DNA from: Bradyrhizobium sp. Ai1a-2
GTDB lineage: Bacteria; Pseudomonadota; Alphaproteobacteria; Rhizobiales; Xanthobacteraceae
Length of the DNA stretch: 64,000 nucleotides
NCBI RefSeq assembly: GCF_000426245.1
Contig: NZ_AUEZ01000005.1
Location: 62,001-126,000, forward strand
Direction: 5' to 3'
A model generated the notes under the pieces. The model was not told the DNA's origin and searched no databases. It saw only the letters and a list, made by a program, of their open reading frames with translations. Position numbers and translations under genes: made by a program. How positions within the stretch are numbered: position 1 is the stretch's first letter; every line of letters starts with the position of its first letter. Shown piece after piece: positions 9,842 to 18,003 of the stretch.

Positions 9842-10549
9842 ATGGCATTGCTTGATGACGCCCTCGAGGCCTCCGGTGGGCTGGAACGATGGCGTCGGTT
9901 GAAGAGATTCACCGTCCATCTTTCCATCGACGGCGCGCTTTTCTCCCGCATTGGCAATGCAGGGGGTCTCAAGGACATGGTCATGGAAGGTTCGACCGAG
10001 GTCCAGACGCTCCAATTCACCGGCTTCACCTCCCCCGACAAATGCGGCCTGTATCAGCCCGACTGGGTCGCCATCCAGAGCCTCCAGGGCGAGATCCTGC
10101 GATCATGTCGCGACCCGCAGACGGCCTTTTCGGATCACCACGACGACATGCCGTGGAACGATCTGCGCCTGGCGTATTTTTGCGGCCTCTCGCTCTGGAA
10201 CTGCTTGACGACCCCCTTCCTGCTGGCGCAACCTGAAATAGAGACCGAGGAACTGCCTCCCTGGAACACCGGCAGCCAGATCTGGCGGCGTCTCCGCGCG
10301 ATATTTCCGCCGACGATCGCTACGCATTCCCGGGAGCAGATCTTCTATTTCGATGACGACGGGCTTCAGCGGCGATTGGACTACCAGGCCGCGGGCGTGG
10401 CAGTCGCGCACCTGACGTGGGCGCATCAGAAGTTCAGCGAAATCGTCATTCCCACGCTCCGCCGTTGCCTGTCGCGTCAGCCCGATGGCACGCTGATCAC
10501 GAAGCCCGCCCTGATCGACATCGAAATCTTCGACGCCTCATTCGAGTAG
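9842..10549 (+). CDS. Conserved protein of unknown function
   Basis: 235 residues from ATG 9842 (a TTG at 9836 is the alternative). No signal peptide and no transmembrane segment. The sequence starts MALLDDALEASGGLERWRRL and alternates short beta-like segments with Trp and Pro, which recalls proteins of lipoprotein-sorting-like beta fold, but there is no decisive motif. It follows the second STAND regulator in the same direction, so it may be a target or partner. I do not recognise its function. Confidence 0.75.
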   Translation: MALLDDALEASGGLERWRRLKRFTVHLSIDGALFSRIGNAGGLKDMVMEGSTEVQTLQFTGFTSPDKCGLYQPDWVAIQSLQGEILRSCRDPQTAFSDHHDDMPWNDLRLAYFCGLSLWNCLTTPFLLAQPEIETEELPPWNTGSQIWRRLRAIFPPTIATHSREQIFYFDDDGLQRRLDYQAAGVAVAHLTWAHQKFSEIVIPTLRRCLSRQPDGTLITKPALIDIEIFDASFE

Positions 10550-10582
10550 CGCGCGGTGTCGACGGTCGCGTCGCGTGCGCGA

Positions 10583-11485
10583 TTACTCCTTGCCCTGAAC
10601 AAAGAGCTGAATCAGTGCAACGAGGACATCCGGTGCATCCTCCTGGCTAAAGTGGCCGGCATTGGCCAGTTTGATGATCGGCCGGTCCGGCCATATTCCC
10701 CTGAAGTCGGCGATTTGGACCGCCGGCGAGATAGCTCTGTCCTTCATGCCGACGGCGAGCATCGCTGGCTTTGACTTCAGATTGTCGACGAGTGGAAAGC
10801 CTTCAACGACGTACGGGACAATCCGACCGAGTAACACGTCGAGCGGGAACTCGATTGCTCCGATGCAGTCCTCCCTTGCAGGAAAGGCCGAACCGTAGGC
10901 CGCGAGCCAATCGGAATTCACTACCGACAGATTCTCAAGACCAATGATCTTCATGATGCTGAGAATGTTGACGTCCAAATGTCCCAACACCTCGCTGAGC
11001 GTGCCGGCTTCGTGGTGCTTGCGGATAAACTGAAACCAGGGCGTCTTCGCGTCGAACTCCGCGTTGCCATAGCCTGCCAATGTGTTGAGGAGGAACAAGC
11101 GCTTGACGCGGTCGGGGTGTCGCAGCGTGAAGGCCGAACCGATCGGCCCGCCCCAATCCTGCATGACCAGGGTAATGTTCCTCAGATCGAGTGCTTCGAT
11201 GAGGTTCGTCAGGTTGTCGACATGGGCCTTCAGCGAATACTCGCGATCGCGAGGAGTCTCGCTTTTACCGAAGCCCATGTGATCGGGAACGATAACCCTG
11301 TGCGTCGCGGAAAGCGGCGGAATAAAGTGCCGGTATAGATAGCCCCAGGTCGGTTCACCATGCAGACAAACGATGGGATCACCGCTGCCCTCGTCGACAT
11401 AGTGCATACGAAAGCCGTTCCCGTCAAAATAGTGCGGCGCAAAGGGCCAGGTTGCACCAAACGTCTCGGCTGCAGGGATCGTCAT
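10583..11485 (-). CDS. Haloalkane dehalogenase-like alpha/beta hydrolase
   Basis: 300 residues, cytoplasmic alpha/beta hydrolase. HGEPTW at 42-47 forms the oxyanion-hole segment. The nucleophile elbow is VMQDWGG with Asp110, followed by Trp111, which in haloalkane dehalogenases helps to bind the halide. His278 (ANAGHFSQEDAP) completes the site, and Asp249 is a candidate acid. An Asp rather than Ser nucleophile with a Trp after it favours dehalogenase over esterase or epoxide hydrolase, but substrate cannot be read. The gene is downstream of mdcH with its own 170-bp leader containing an inverted repeat, so it is probably regulated separately. Confidence 0.82.
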   Translation of the reverse strand: MTIPAAETFGATWPFAPHYFDGNGFRMHYVDEGSGDPIVCLHGEPTWGYLYRHFIPPLSATHRVIVPDHMGFGKSETPRDREYSLKAHVDNLTNLIEALDLRNITLVMQDWGGPIGSAFTLRHPDRVKRLFLLNTLAGYGNAEFDAKTPWFQFIRKHHEAGTLSEVLGHLDVNILSIMKIIGLENLSVVNSDWLAAYGSAFPAREDCIGAIEFPLDVLLGRIVPYVVEGFPLVDNLKSKPAMLAVGMKDRAISPAVQIADFRGIWPDRPIIKLANAGHFSQEDAPDVLVALIQLFVQGKE

Positions 11486-11521
11486 TCGCCGAATCTCCTC
11501 ATGCGCGGTTGTCAGTTGCCA

Positions 11522-11538
11522 TTATATGTATCATATAA
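11522..11538. promoter_or_regulatory. Candidate operator: TTATATG-TAT-CATATAA
   Basis: A perfect seven-base dyad with a three-base centre, 37-53 bp upstream of the dehalogenase-like gene start. The spacing and symmetry fit a TetR-, GntR- or MarR-type repressor site overlapping a promoter. It is AT-only apart from the inner G/C, unlike the surrounding DNA. Confidence 0.4.
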
Positions 11539-11642
11539 AGGCTCATCGATGTTCGCCACCAACGACGGACCGTCGCAATGCCTGCAACGATAATCTTTGC
11601 GTGAGAAGCCGCGCGCCGACCGGGAATATCACGTTCTTTTTG

Positions 11643-11661
11643 GTTCTGATTGAATCAGAAC
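11643..11661. repeat. Palindromic repeat copy (GTTCTGATT core) at the 3' end of mdcH
   Basis: GTTCTGATT, one base, AATCAGAAC: a perfect nine-base inverted repeat containing the mdcH stop codon. The same core (GGTTCTGATT) occurs in the longer imperfect palindrome at 52201-52237. I read both as members of one dispersed palindromic repeat family. Confidence 0.55.
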
Positions 11662-12599
11662 TGAAGCTCCAGGTGGGCGGCCAGCCAGGCGCGAACGCCG
11701 TCCAGCGTCCTGAAGTCGTCCAGGGATCGGGCGGGGACGCCGCGGTAGGCGCCCGCCACCATCTCGCTCAGCGCCCGGCCCGGCCCGAGTTCCAGAAACA
11801 CCGTCGCTTCGCTCTCCATGCAGGCCTGCAGGCAATCTGCCCATTGCACCGTCTGCGAGATCTGGGCTGCCAGCTTGTCGAGACCGGTTTTGACGTCGAT
11901 GACAGGCGCAGCGTCTATCCCGCTCAGGAGCCGTATGCCGGTGGCTGGCAAAACCGCCACGGCAAAATGGCTTAACTGGTCGCGGAATTCCGTCGACGCC
12001 TTGGCAAGCCTACTGGTGTGGGATGCAACTTCCACCGGAACGTCGACGACCCTGGCCGCATTCATCGCCTTCGCCTCGTCGGCGAGCGCTCTCAATGTTG
12101 CGCGGCTTCCGCCGAGGATGAAGGCATCGCCCGGATTGACGATGGCGACCGCGGCATCGTGCCGTTCGCACAATCTGTCGATGGCATCGCGGGGAAGGCC
12201 GCGAACGAACACCATTCCGTCACCGTGGAGCGTGGCCGCGTCCATCGCTTCCGCGCGGCGGGCCACCAGGTCGAGCGTATCCGTCGTGCTCATAAGGCCT
12301 GCAACGCCCCACGCCGCCACCTCGCCAACGCTGTAGCCGGCGACGATAAGCCGGTCCGGCATTCGGTCGCGCAGCACGGAAGCTGCGGCCAGTGCCTGCA
12401 GCGTGCAGAGGATCTGGCCGATGCGGTTATGGTGAATCGCCTCCACACTCTCGCTGCGGACGATCTCGCGCGGATCCCGGCCACCGAGCAGCGTCGCCGC
12501 ATGGGCAAACAGGCTGGCGGCCTCCGGCGCATCGCCGGTCAAGGCGAACATATCGCGATGCTGCCGTCCCTGCCCGGAGCAGAGGATTGCGAGAGTCAT
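11655..12599 (-). CDS. mdcH: Malonate decarboxylase epsilon subunit (malonyl-CoA:ACP malonyltransferase)
   Basis: 314 residues from ATG 12599. FabD-like fold: the GQG motif (CSGQGRQHRDMF) near residue 10 and catalytic Ser90 in AGYSVGEVAAW. It loads malonyl onto the acetylated carrier subunit at the start of the cycle. The start codon overlaps the stop of the 20-codon ORF upstream by four bases (ATGA), so translation is coupled. The frame is open to 12683, but the upstream codons overlap mdcB and do not resemble the family. The stop codon sits inside a palindromic repeat. It is the last gene of the mdc operon in this window. Confidence 0.92.
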   Translation of the reverse strand: MTLAILCSGQGRQHRDMFALTGDAPEAASLFAHAATLLGGRDPREIVRSESVEAIHHNRIGQILCTLQALAAASVLRDRMPDRLIVAGYSVGEVAAWGVAGLMSTTDTLDLVARRAEAMDAATLHGDGMVFVRGLPRDAIDRLCERHDAAVAIVNPGDAFILGGSRATLRALADEAKAMNAARVVDVPVEVASHTSRLAKASTEFRDQLSHFAVAVLPATGIRLLSGIDAAPVIDVKTGLDKLAAQISQTVQWADCLQACMESEATVFLELGPGRALSEMVAGAYRGVPARSLDDFRTLDGVRAWLAAHLELQF

Positions 12600-12658
12600 G
12601 GCAAGCCCAGCATCACCAAGAACACCGGCGCCAGCGCAAGCAGGATCGCGTTGGACAT
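12596..12658 (-). pseudogene. 20-codon remnant of an AEC-type malonate transporter between mdcB and mdcH
   Basis: The 63 bases read MSNAILLALAPVFLVMLG followed by two residues and a stop. This looks like the first membrane helix of an auxin-efflux-carrier-type permease, the type (MdcF) found in several malonate operons. The ORF begins in a TGATG overlap with the mdcB stop and ends in an ATGA overlap with mdcH, so both translational couplings survive. I infer an internal deletion that removed nearly the whole transporter. It could instead be a purposeful coupling peptide. Too short for standard gene callers. Confidence 0.6.
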
Positions 12659-13545
12659 CAGGGACAGGACCTTTCGTGGGCATCGACGAAAAGCGTCATG
12701 GCCAGAAGATCAGCCGATCCGCCCGGGCTGAGCCGGCGCACGACGAAGCTATCGTGGATGGCGCGGGCGCGGTCGCGCCAATCGGGCGCGCTCACGCCCT
12801 GGCCGAGAAACTGCCGCGCCACGCGGCGCGCAAACAGCAGGCCGTCCAGCCCGCCGCGATGCAGCAGGTTGGTGTCCTCGACCACGGCGATCAGCGCGAA
12901 GCATGCTTCGACCCGCGCAGCTTCAGCGTCATCCGGAGCAACGAGAGCTCCCCTGTGCAGCGCCGGAAGGCCGATGTGGTAGACGCTGGGAAATCCCTTG
13001 GCTGCTTCCACGCGCGCGCCGCCGGCGCCGAAGCGACGACGCGCTCTCATGCCATGGCTATGGAGCAGCACAGGTCCCCCGAGGATGCTGCTGCCCCACA
13101 GGCGCGTCACGGTTGCTCCCAAGGACAAGGCCGGATCGACCTGCCCGCTGCTCCGCGCTCCGGCCGCCGCACACAACAGGCCGAGACCGAAGATGGCGCC
13201 GCGATGGGTGTTGATGCCTGACGTCGCCGCAAACATCGCCGCCTCGGCCTCAAGACCGATGATCCTCAGCCGCTCCATCGCGGAGCCCGCGGCGCCGGCT
13301 TCCGCCAACGCAGCGAAATACGGGCCGATGGCTTCAGCACTGACGCGCAGCGTCTCGGCATCCATATCCTCGTGACTGCCGCGATCGACATGGCTCACGA
13401 GGCCGGGCTTCGGCCAGGTCTCCACTTCCAGCAGCAGGCAATCGACGGCGCTTGCCGCGATCGCCGCCGCATTCGGCGCGCATGGCGCCTTCACCTGCGG
13501 AAGAGGCGCCCGCTGCTGCGCGGTCCATGCCAGAGCCAGCGTCAT
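12658..13545 (-). CDS. mdcB: Triphosphoribosyl-dephospho-CoA synthase
   Basis: 295 residues, CitG/MdcB family. The helical enzyme makes 2'-(5''-triphosphoribosyl)-3'-dephospho-CoA from ATP and dephospho-CoA, the precursor of the MdcC prosthetic group. Visible family marks are LLEVETWPKPGLVSHVDRGSH near residues 38-58, INTHRGAIFGLG, and VVEDTNLLHRGG. The start overlaps the mdcG stop (ATGA at 13542-13545), as expected for a coupled operon. Confidence 0.93.
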   Translation of the reverse strand: MTLALAWTAQQRAPLPQVKAPCAPNAAAIAASAVDCLLLEVETWPKPGLVSHVDRGSHEDMDAETLRVSAEAIGPYFAALAEAGAAGSAMERLRIIGLEAEAAMFAATSGINTHRGAIFGLGLLCAAAGARSSGQVDPALSLGATVTRLWGSSILGGPVLLHSHGMRARRRFGAGGARVEAAKGFPSVYHIGLPALHRGALVAPDDAEAARVEACFALIAVVEDTNLLHRGGLDGLLFARRVARQFLGQGVSAPDWRDRARAIHDSFVVRRLSPGGSADLLAMTLFVDAHERSCP

Positions 13546-14189
13546 GACCGCATCTCCCCGGCGAGGAAGAGTGTCGTATCGAGCAAGGTGACGTCGCCGA
13601 TGGTCTTGACGAGGACCTGATCCGCGCCCGCATGCAACTCTCGCCAGTTCACAGCCGCGCCATCGTCGCGGACCAGTTCGCCATCGAGCCGCATCGGCGC
13701 TAGCGCCTCGATCTCGGCAATACCAGCGACGAGGCCGGCAACATCCGTGCCGCGACCAATGCGCAGCAGCAGATCGAGATCGGAGCGATCGGTCAGATAA
13801 TCGAGCCCGGTCAGCATGCGCCAGGCGAGGCTGCCGAACACCCTTGCATCCACCGCATGAAGCGAAGCGAGTTCATCGAGACGTTCGAGCGTTGGCCGCC
13901 ATGCGGGTGGCGCCATTCGCGCGGCTGCCTCCAACGAGGGTGGCGGCGCGATCGCGCGCACGTCTTCGATCTGCATCAGGAAGGAAAGTCGCCGCTTGCC
14001 GGCAAAGGGCGGCAGCGGCAGACCCAACGCCACGCCGTGCCGCTCGCAAGGCGTGGCACGCCGCCCGATCAACGGCCAGCCGTTCTCGACCCATAGCGCG
14101 ACCAGCGGATCGGCCGCCAGATCGCTCCGCGCAACGAGCGCCGTGCGCCAGCTCTCGGGGCGGACAAAGATCAAGTCATGGCGCCTCAT
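13542..14189 (-). CDS. mdcG: Malonate decarboxylase holo-ACP synthase (phosphoribosyl-dephospho-CoA transferase)
   Basis: 215 residues from ATG 14189, with GAGGGA five bases upstream and the N-terminus MRRHDLIFVRP. A longer frame to 14222 would overlap mdcE and lacks a site. It transfers the prosthetic group onto the MdcC serine. The nucleotidyltransferase core is visible as FGSLAWRMLTGLDYLTDRSD with the acidic pair in DLDLLL. It lies seven bases after mdcE and overlaps mdcB. Confidence 0.92.
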   Translation of the reverse strand: MRRHDLIFVRPESWRTALVARSDLAADPLVALWVENGWPLIGRRATPCERHGVALGLPLPPFAGKRRLSFLMQIEDVRAIAPPPSLEAAARMAPPAWRPTLERLDELASLHAVDARVFGSLAWRMLTGLDYLTDRSDLDLLLRIGRGTDVAGLVAGIAEIEALAPMRLDGELVRDDGAAVNWRELHAGADQVLVKTIGDVTLLDTTLFLAGEMRS

Positions 14190-14196
14190 CGGTCCC

Positions 14197-14919
14197 TCAG
14201 CGGGTTTGCATGGCAAGCTCACGAACGCGCTCCGCGATATCGGCGGCCTTCATGCGGCCACCACGTTCCTTGCCGAGCGCGTCGCGTCGGTCGCGCGCAT
14301 CGCCCATATTGCCCAGCAGTTTTTCCAATTGATCGGCCAGCGAGACCTTGTCGTCCCAGGTGACATGAACCGCGCCGAGCTGAACCAGATTTTGCAGGCC
14401 GGGAGCGAACACCGGCGTCGACTTCGCTTTCTCCTCGAGCACCTCGATCGGCAGTTTCGTCACCTTGGACATCGACGGCAGGTCCATCACCGCCGGATCC
14501 GCGCCCGGCAATCCCACCAGCACGCGGGTCGCAAGCGCGCTGGCGAGGAACGCGCCGGCCGCCGAATGGCCATACAGAAGGCCGATGGTCGGCCTTCCCT
14601 GGATGTCCGCATGGATGAGCGATTTGGCGAGATGAGCCAGGAACTCGTTCAATCCCAGAAGCTCATCGCGCTTGCTCATGCGCTGGCTGTCGCTGTCGAC
14701 AATGACCAGGATCGGACCGCTTCCATTCCTGATCGAGCCGAGAACGGTGCCGGAGAGCCGGATCGCCTCATCGACGCCGAGCGCGGTTCGATCGGCGACA
14801 CCGATGACCAGCGCGCGGGCGCCGGATCGCAATGTGCCGGACCCGAGCAGAACGCCACCGTCGTTCTTCACGTCGTGGCCGTCCGGAAACAGCGAGGTGA
14901 GAATCTTATCGAGCGTCAC
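14197..14919 (-). CDS. mdcE: Malonate decarboxylase gamma subunit (carboxyltransferase-like)
   Basis: 240 residues from GTG 14919, chosen because GGAGG lies seven bases upstream and the resulting N-terminus (TLDKILTSLFP) fits the family. It overlaps mdcD by 14 bases. Crotonase/carboxyltransferase fold: LYGHSAAGAFLASALA forms the oxyanion region. With MdcD it removes CO2 from malonyl-S-ACP to regenerate acetyl-S-ACP. The complex is cytoplasmic and biotin-independent. Confidence 0.93.
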   Translation of the reverse strand: MTLDKILTSLFPDGHDVKNDGGVLLGSGTLRSGARALVIGVADRTALGVDEAIRLSGTVLGSIRNGSGPILVIVDSDSQRMSKRDELLGLNEFLAHLAKSLIHADIQGRPTIGLLYGHSAAGAFLASALATRVLVGLPGADPAVMDLPSMSKVTKLPIEVLEEKAKSTPVFAPGLQNLVQLGAVHVTWDDKVSLADQLEKLLGNMGDARDRRDALGKERGGRMKAADIAERVRELAMQTR

Positions 14920-15844
14920 GGGCAATCCTCCGGACCTTGTCGGCAAGTTCGATGAACTGATCGGCCGGCAGCGCAGGAACGGACGCAGCGTCCGCAACGC
15001 CTTCCGCCGCCCAGATCTCGACCGCATCCCGGCAGGCGCCGAAGCGCTGCAGTCGGTCTTCGAGGCGCGACTGCTCGGCGTTCAGCGTGTCGATGCCAAA
15101 GCCCGCGGTGGTCTCAAGCAATTCGAGGGCAGCTTCGCGGAACGCCTGCACCGTGTCGTCGGCGAAGAGCTCGGCGCCGCCGATCAGCCGCCGATGCTTG
15201 CCGCCCATGGTGCGCCACACCAGGGCACGGTCGCGCGAGTCGAACTCTTCCACGCCGCGATTGGTCTCGATGACTTCCGGACCGGAGACGGCGATGCGTC
15301 CCTGCTCGGACACCGCCAGCGCCGAGCAACAGCCGGCGATCAATCCGCCGCCGCCGTAGCATCCCGAGCGGCCGCCGATCAGTCCGATCACCTTCACGCC
15401 TGCGGTCCGCGCCTCGATCACCGCGCGCATGATCTCGGCAATGGCAAGCTCGCCCGCATTGGCTTCCTGCAGGCGGACGCCGCCGGTGTCGAACAGGATC
15501 AATACCGGAATAGACTTGAGCTCCTTCGCCGCGCGCAGCAATCCCGTCAGCTTGGCGCCGTGGACCTCGCCGAAGGCGCCGCCCATGAAGCGGCCTTCCT
15601 GCGCCGCGATGAAGACTGGCGATCCTGCAAGGCTCCCGCGGCCGACGATGATGCCGTCGTCGAACTGCTCGGGAAGATCGAACAGCTTCAGATGCGGGCT
15701 GACCTCGCGTTGTTCGGGACCAATGAACTCGACGAAGCTTGCGGGATCGAGCAGCAGCCGGATCCGCGCGCGCGCCGAGGCCTCGTAGAAGCTCGTCGCC
15801 CTCGCCTGCTCCACCGATGGCTTTTCCAGATCCGTTACGCTCAT
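14906..15844 (-). CDS. mdcD: Malonate decarboxylase beta subunit
   Basis: 312 residues. Carboxyltransferase fold with the Gly-rich signatures GRGSLAGSPVFIAAQEGRFM, LFDTGGVRLQEAN and GGRSGCYGGGGLIAG that line the active site in this family. It forms the decarboxylase with MdcE. The start overlaps the mdcC stop by four bases (15841-15844), which fixes stoichiometric translation. Length is normal for the family. Confidence 0.94.
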   Translation of the reverse strand: MSVTDLEKPSVEQARATSFYEASARARIRLLLDPASFVEFIGPEQREVSPHLKLFDLPEQFDDGIIVGRGSLAGSPVFIAAQEGRFMGGAFGEVHGAKLTGLLRAAKELKSIPVLILFDTGGVRLQEANAGELAIAEIMRAVIEARTAGVKVIGLIGGRSGCYGGGGLIAGCCSALAVSEQGRIAVSGPEVIETNRGVEEFDSRDRALVWRTMGGKHRRLIGGAELFADDTVQAFREAALELLETTAGFGIDTLNAEQSRLEDRLQRFGACRDAVEIWAAEGVADAASVPALPADQFIELADKVRRIARDAR

Positions 15845-16158
15845 GGCTCGTCCTCCGCCATCAACCTGACAGCCTGGGCGAGGCGCAGTGACACGGTGTC
15901 GGGCCGCGCGCCGCCGTCATTGATCGAGAATTTGAGCCCGCCGGGCGAATAGCGCTCGACGAAATCGGCGACCACTGCATCCCACACCTGGCCAAAGCCT
16001 TCGGCCGCGGTCTTGATTTCCAGACGACACTCCGTCTCGGGTAGCACGCGTTCCGCCAGCACTTCCAGATTGCCGGAAGCCACCACGCCGATGATCGCCA
16101 TTCGTCTTGTCCCGCCGGCACGGCTGCGGGCCTGATGGTGAAAGCTTAGGTCTTCCAT
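15841..16158 (-). CDS. mdcC: Malonate decarboxylase delta subunit (acyl carrier protein)
   Basis: 105 residues. The prosthetic-group attachment site is visible as GVVASGNLEVL, making Ser28 the likely modified residue. MdcC carries the acetyl/malonyl group between MdcA, MdcH and MdcD-MdcE. It is 13 bp behind mdcA and overlaps mdcD by ATGA. Confidence 0.93.
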   Translation of the reverse strand: MEDLSFHHQARSRAGGTRRMAIIGVVASGNLEVLAERVLPETECRLEIKTAAEGFGQVWDAVVADFVERYSPGGLKFSINDGGARPDTVSLRLAQAVRLMAEDEP

Positions 16159-16171
16159 CGCGGCTATCCTC

Positions 16172-17818
16172 TCACCAGTTGCGGAATTGCGACGGCGGCG
16201 CGTAAAGCCCGCCCGACCATCGGACCAGATCCTTGATCGAGCGCGCCGCCAGCATGCTCCTGTCGGCGTCGAGCGGATCGATGCCGAGATCCTCCGGCCG
16301 CCGGATCACGCCGCGCTCGCGCAGATGCTGCACCATTTTCCTGTCCCTGTTGCGGCCGACATCGGTGTAGCCGGCGACGCCGCGGATCGCCTGTTCGCGC
16401 TCGTTCGCGTCACGGCACAACAGCAGATTGGCGACGCCCTCCTCCGTCACGATGTGCGTGACGTCGTCGCCATAGATCATCACCGGAGCGAGATCGAGCT
16501 TGAGTTTCTCGGCAAGTTCGATCGCGTCGAGCTTCTCGACGAACAGCGGCACGTTCTTTTCGCCGAAGGTTTCGCCGATCTGCACCACCAGCTTGCGGCC
16601 GCGGCGGAGCAGCGCCGAGCTGTCCGGATCGGCCTCGCCGCCGGCCTGCAGCCAGGGCGCGCTCGGATGGCGCCGCCCGCGGGCATCGGCGCCCATATTC
16701 GGCGCGCCGCCGAAGCCGGCAATGCGCGAGGTGGTCACCGTCGATGAATTGCCCTGCAGGTCGATCTGCAGCGTCGAGCCGATGAACATGTCGCAGGCAT
16801 AGAGGCCGGCGGTCTGGCAGAAGGCGCGATTGGAACGCAGCGAGCCGTCGGGCCCGGTGAAGAAGACGTCGGAGCGCGCGCGGATATAGTCGTCCATGCC
16901 GACCTCCGAGCCGAAGCAATGGATCTGCTCGACCCAGCCCGATTCAATCGCCGGGATCAGCGCCGGATGGGGATTGAGCGCGAAATGGCTTGCGACCTTG
17001 CCCTTCAATCCCAGCCGTTCGCCATAGGTCGGCAACAGAAGTTCGATCGCGGCGGTGGAGAAGCCGATGCCATGGTTCAGCCGCTGCACGCCGTAGCGCG
17101 CATAGATCGCCTTGATCGCCAGCATCGCGGTCAGGATCTGCCCTTCGGTGATGGCGCCGGGATCGCGGGTGAACAGCGGCTCGACGAAGAACGGCTTGTC
17201 GGCCTCGACCACGAACTGCACCCGGTCGGCCGGGATATCGACGCGCGGCACCTTGTCGACGATTTCGTTGACCTGGGCGATGACCACGCCGTTCTTGAAG
17301 GCGGTGGCTTCGACCACCGTCGGCGTGTCCTCGGTGTTCGGCCCGGTATAGAGGTTCCCGTCGCGATCAGCGCTGACGGCCGCGATCAGCGCAACCTGCG
17401 GGGTGAGGTCGATGAAGTAGCGCGCGAACAATTCGAGATAGGTATGGACCGCACCGAGCTCGATCTTGCCGCCGAACAGCATGCGCGCGATGCGCGCCGA
17501 CTGCGGACCGGAATACGCATAATCGAGTCTCTTCGCGACGCCGCGGTCAAACAGGTCCAGATGTTCAGGCAGCACGATGCCGGACTGCACCATATGCAGG
17601 CCGTTGACCCTGGCGAGGTCGACGGCAAGCAGCGCGCGGCACAGCAGATCCGCCTGCTTCTGGTTATCGCCCTCGAGGCACACCCGGTCGCCCGGCCGTA
17701 TCACAGCTTCCATCAGACGGGTCGCGTCGCGCGCTTCGACGATCTTGCCCTTCGCCAGTTTCGCACCGGCCTCGATGCGGGCGTCGCGCGCTTGCCGGCC
17801 TTGCTGCCAATTCTTCAT
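16172..17818 (-). CDS. mdcA: Malonate decarboxylase alpha subunit (acetyl-S-ACP:malonate ACP transferase)
   Basis: 548 residues from ATG 17818 (MKNWQQGRQAR), preceded by AGGAG with eight bases of spacing; ATG 17842 and 17935 are less likely. MdcA swaps acetyl for malonyl on the carrier protein. It belongs to the CoA-transferase superfamily, and runs such as GLYACDMFIGSTLQIDLQG and IGETFGEKNVPLFVEKLDA are well preserved. It heads a seven-gene minus-strand operon (A-C-D-E-G-B-H) with the core enzyme and cofactor genes complete. I see neither a regulator nor an intact transporter beside it. Confidence 0.94.
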   Translation of the reverse strand: MKNWQQGRQARDARIEAGAKLAKGKIVEARDATRLMEAVIRPGDRVCLEGDNQKQADLLCRALLAVDLARVNGLHMVQSGIVLPEHLDLFDRGVAKRLDYAYSGPQSARIARMLFGGKIELGAVHTYLELFARYFIDLTPQVALIAAVSADRDGNLYTGPNTEDTPTVVEATAFKNGVVIAQVNEIVDKVPRVDIPADRVQFVVEADKPFFVEPLFTRDPGAITEGQILTAMLAIKAIYARYGVQRLNHGIGFSTAAIELLLPTYGERLGLKGKVASHFALNPHPALIPAIESGWVEQIHCFGSEVGMDDYIRARSDVFFTGPDGSLRSNRAFCQTAGLYACDMFIGSTLQIDLQGNSSTVTTSRIAGFGGAPNMGADARGRRHPSAPWLQAGGEADPDSSALLRRGRKLVVQIGETFGEKNVPLFVEKLDAIELAEKLKLDLAPVMIYGDDVTHIVTEEGVANLLLCRDANEREQAIRGVAGYTDVGRNRDRKMVQHLRERGVIRRPEDLGIDPLDADRSMLAARSIKDLVRWSGGLYAPPSQFRNW

Positions 17819-17938
17819 TTGCCATGCTCCTGGGTCCGACATTCCTCGAACCACATGCATCGGACTGATCACTGAGGCGCCCCGGCGGGCATGTGTGAGA
17901 ACCCTGTCCCGCCGGAGCCCATGCGTCGTTCGCAACCG

Positions 17939-17968
17939 TCTTGTCAGCGCGAGGCCAACTTGTCAGCG
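17939..17968. promoter_or_regulatory. Direct repeat CTTGTCAGCG x2 upstream of mdcA
   Basis: CTTGTCAGCG occurs at 17940-17949 and 17959-17968, 19 bases apart, about 120-150 bp upstream of mdcA, where its promoter should be. On the coding strand the unit reads CGCTGACAAG. Two turns of helix between copies suit a dimeric activator or repressor. No regulator gene is adjacent. Confidence 0.3.
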
Positions 17969-18003
17969 TTGCGAGCAGCTTCTGTGAAGTGTGTCTTCTG
18001 ATG

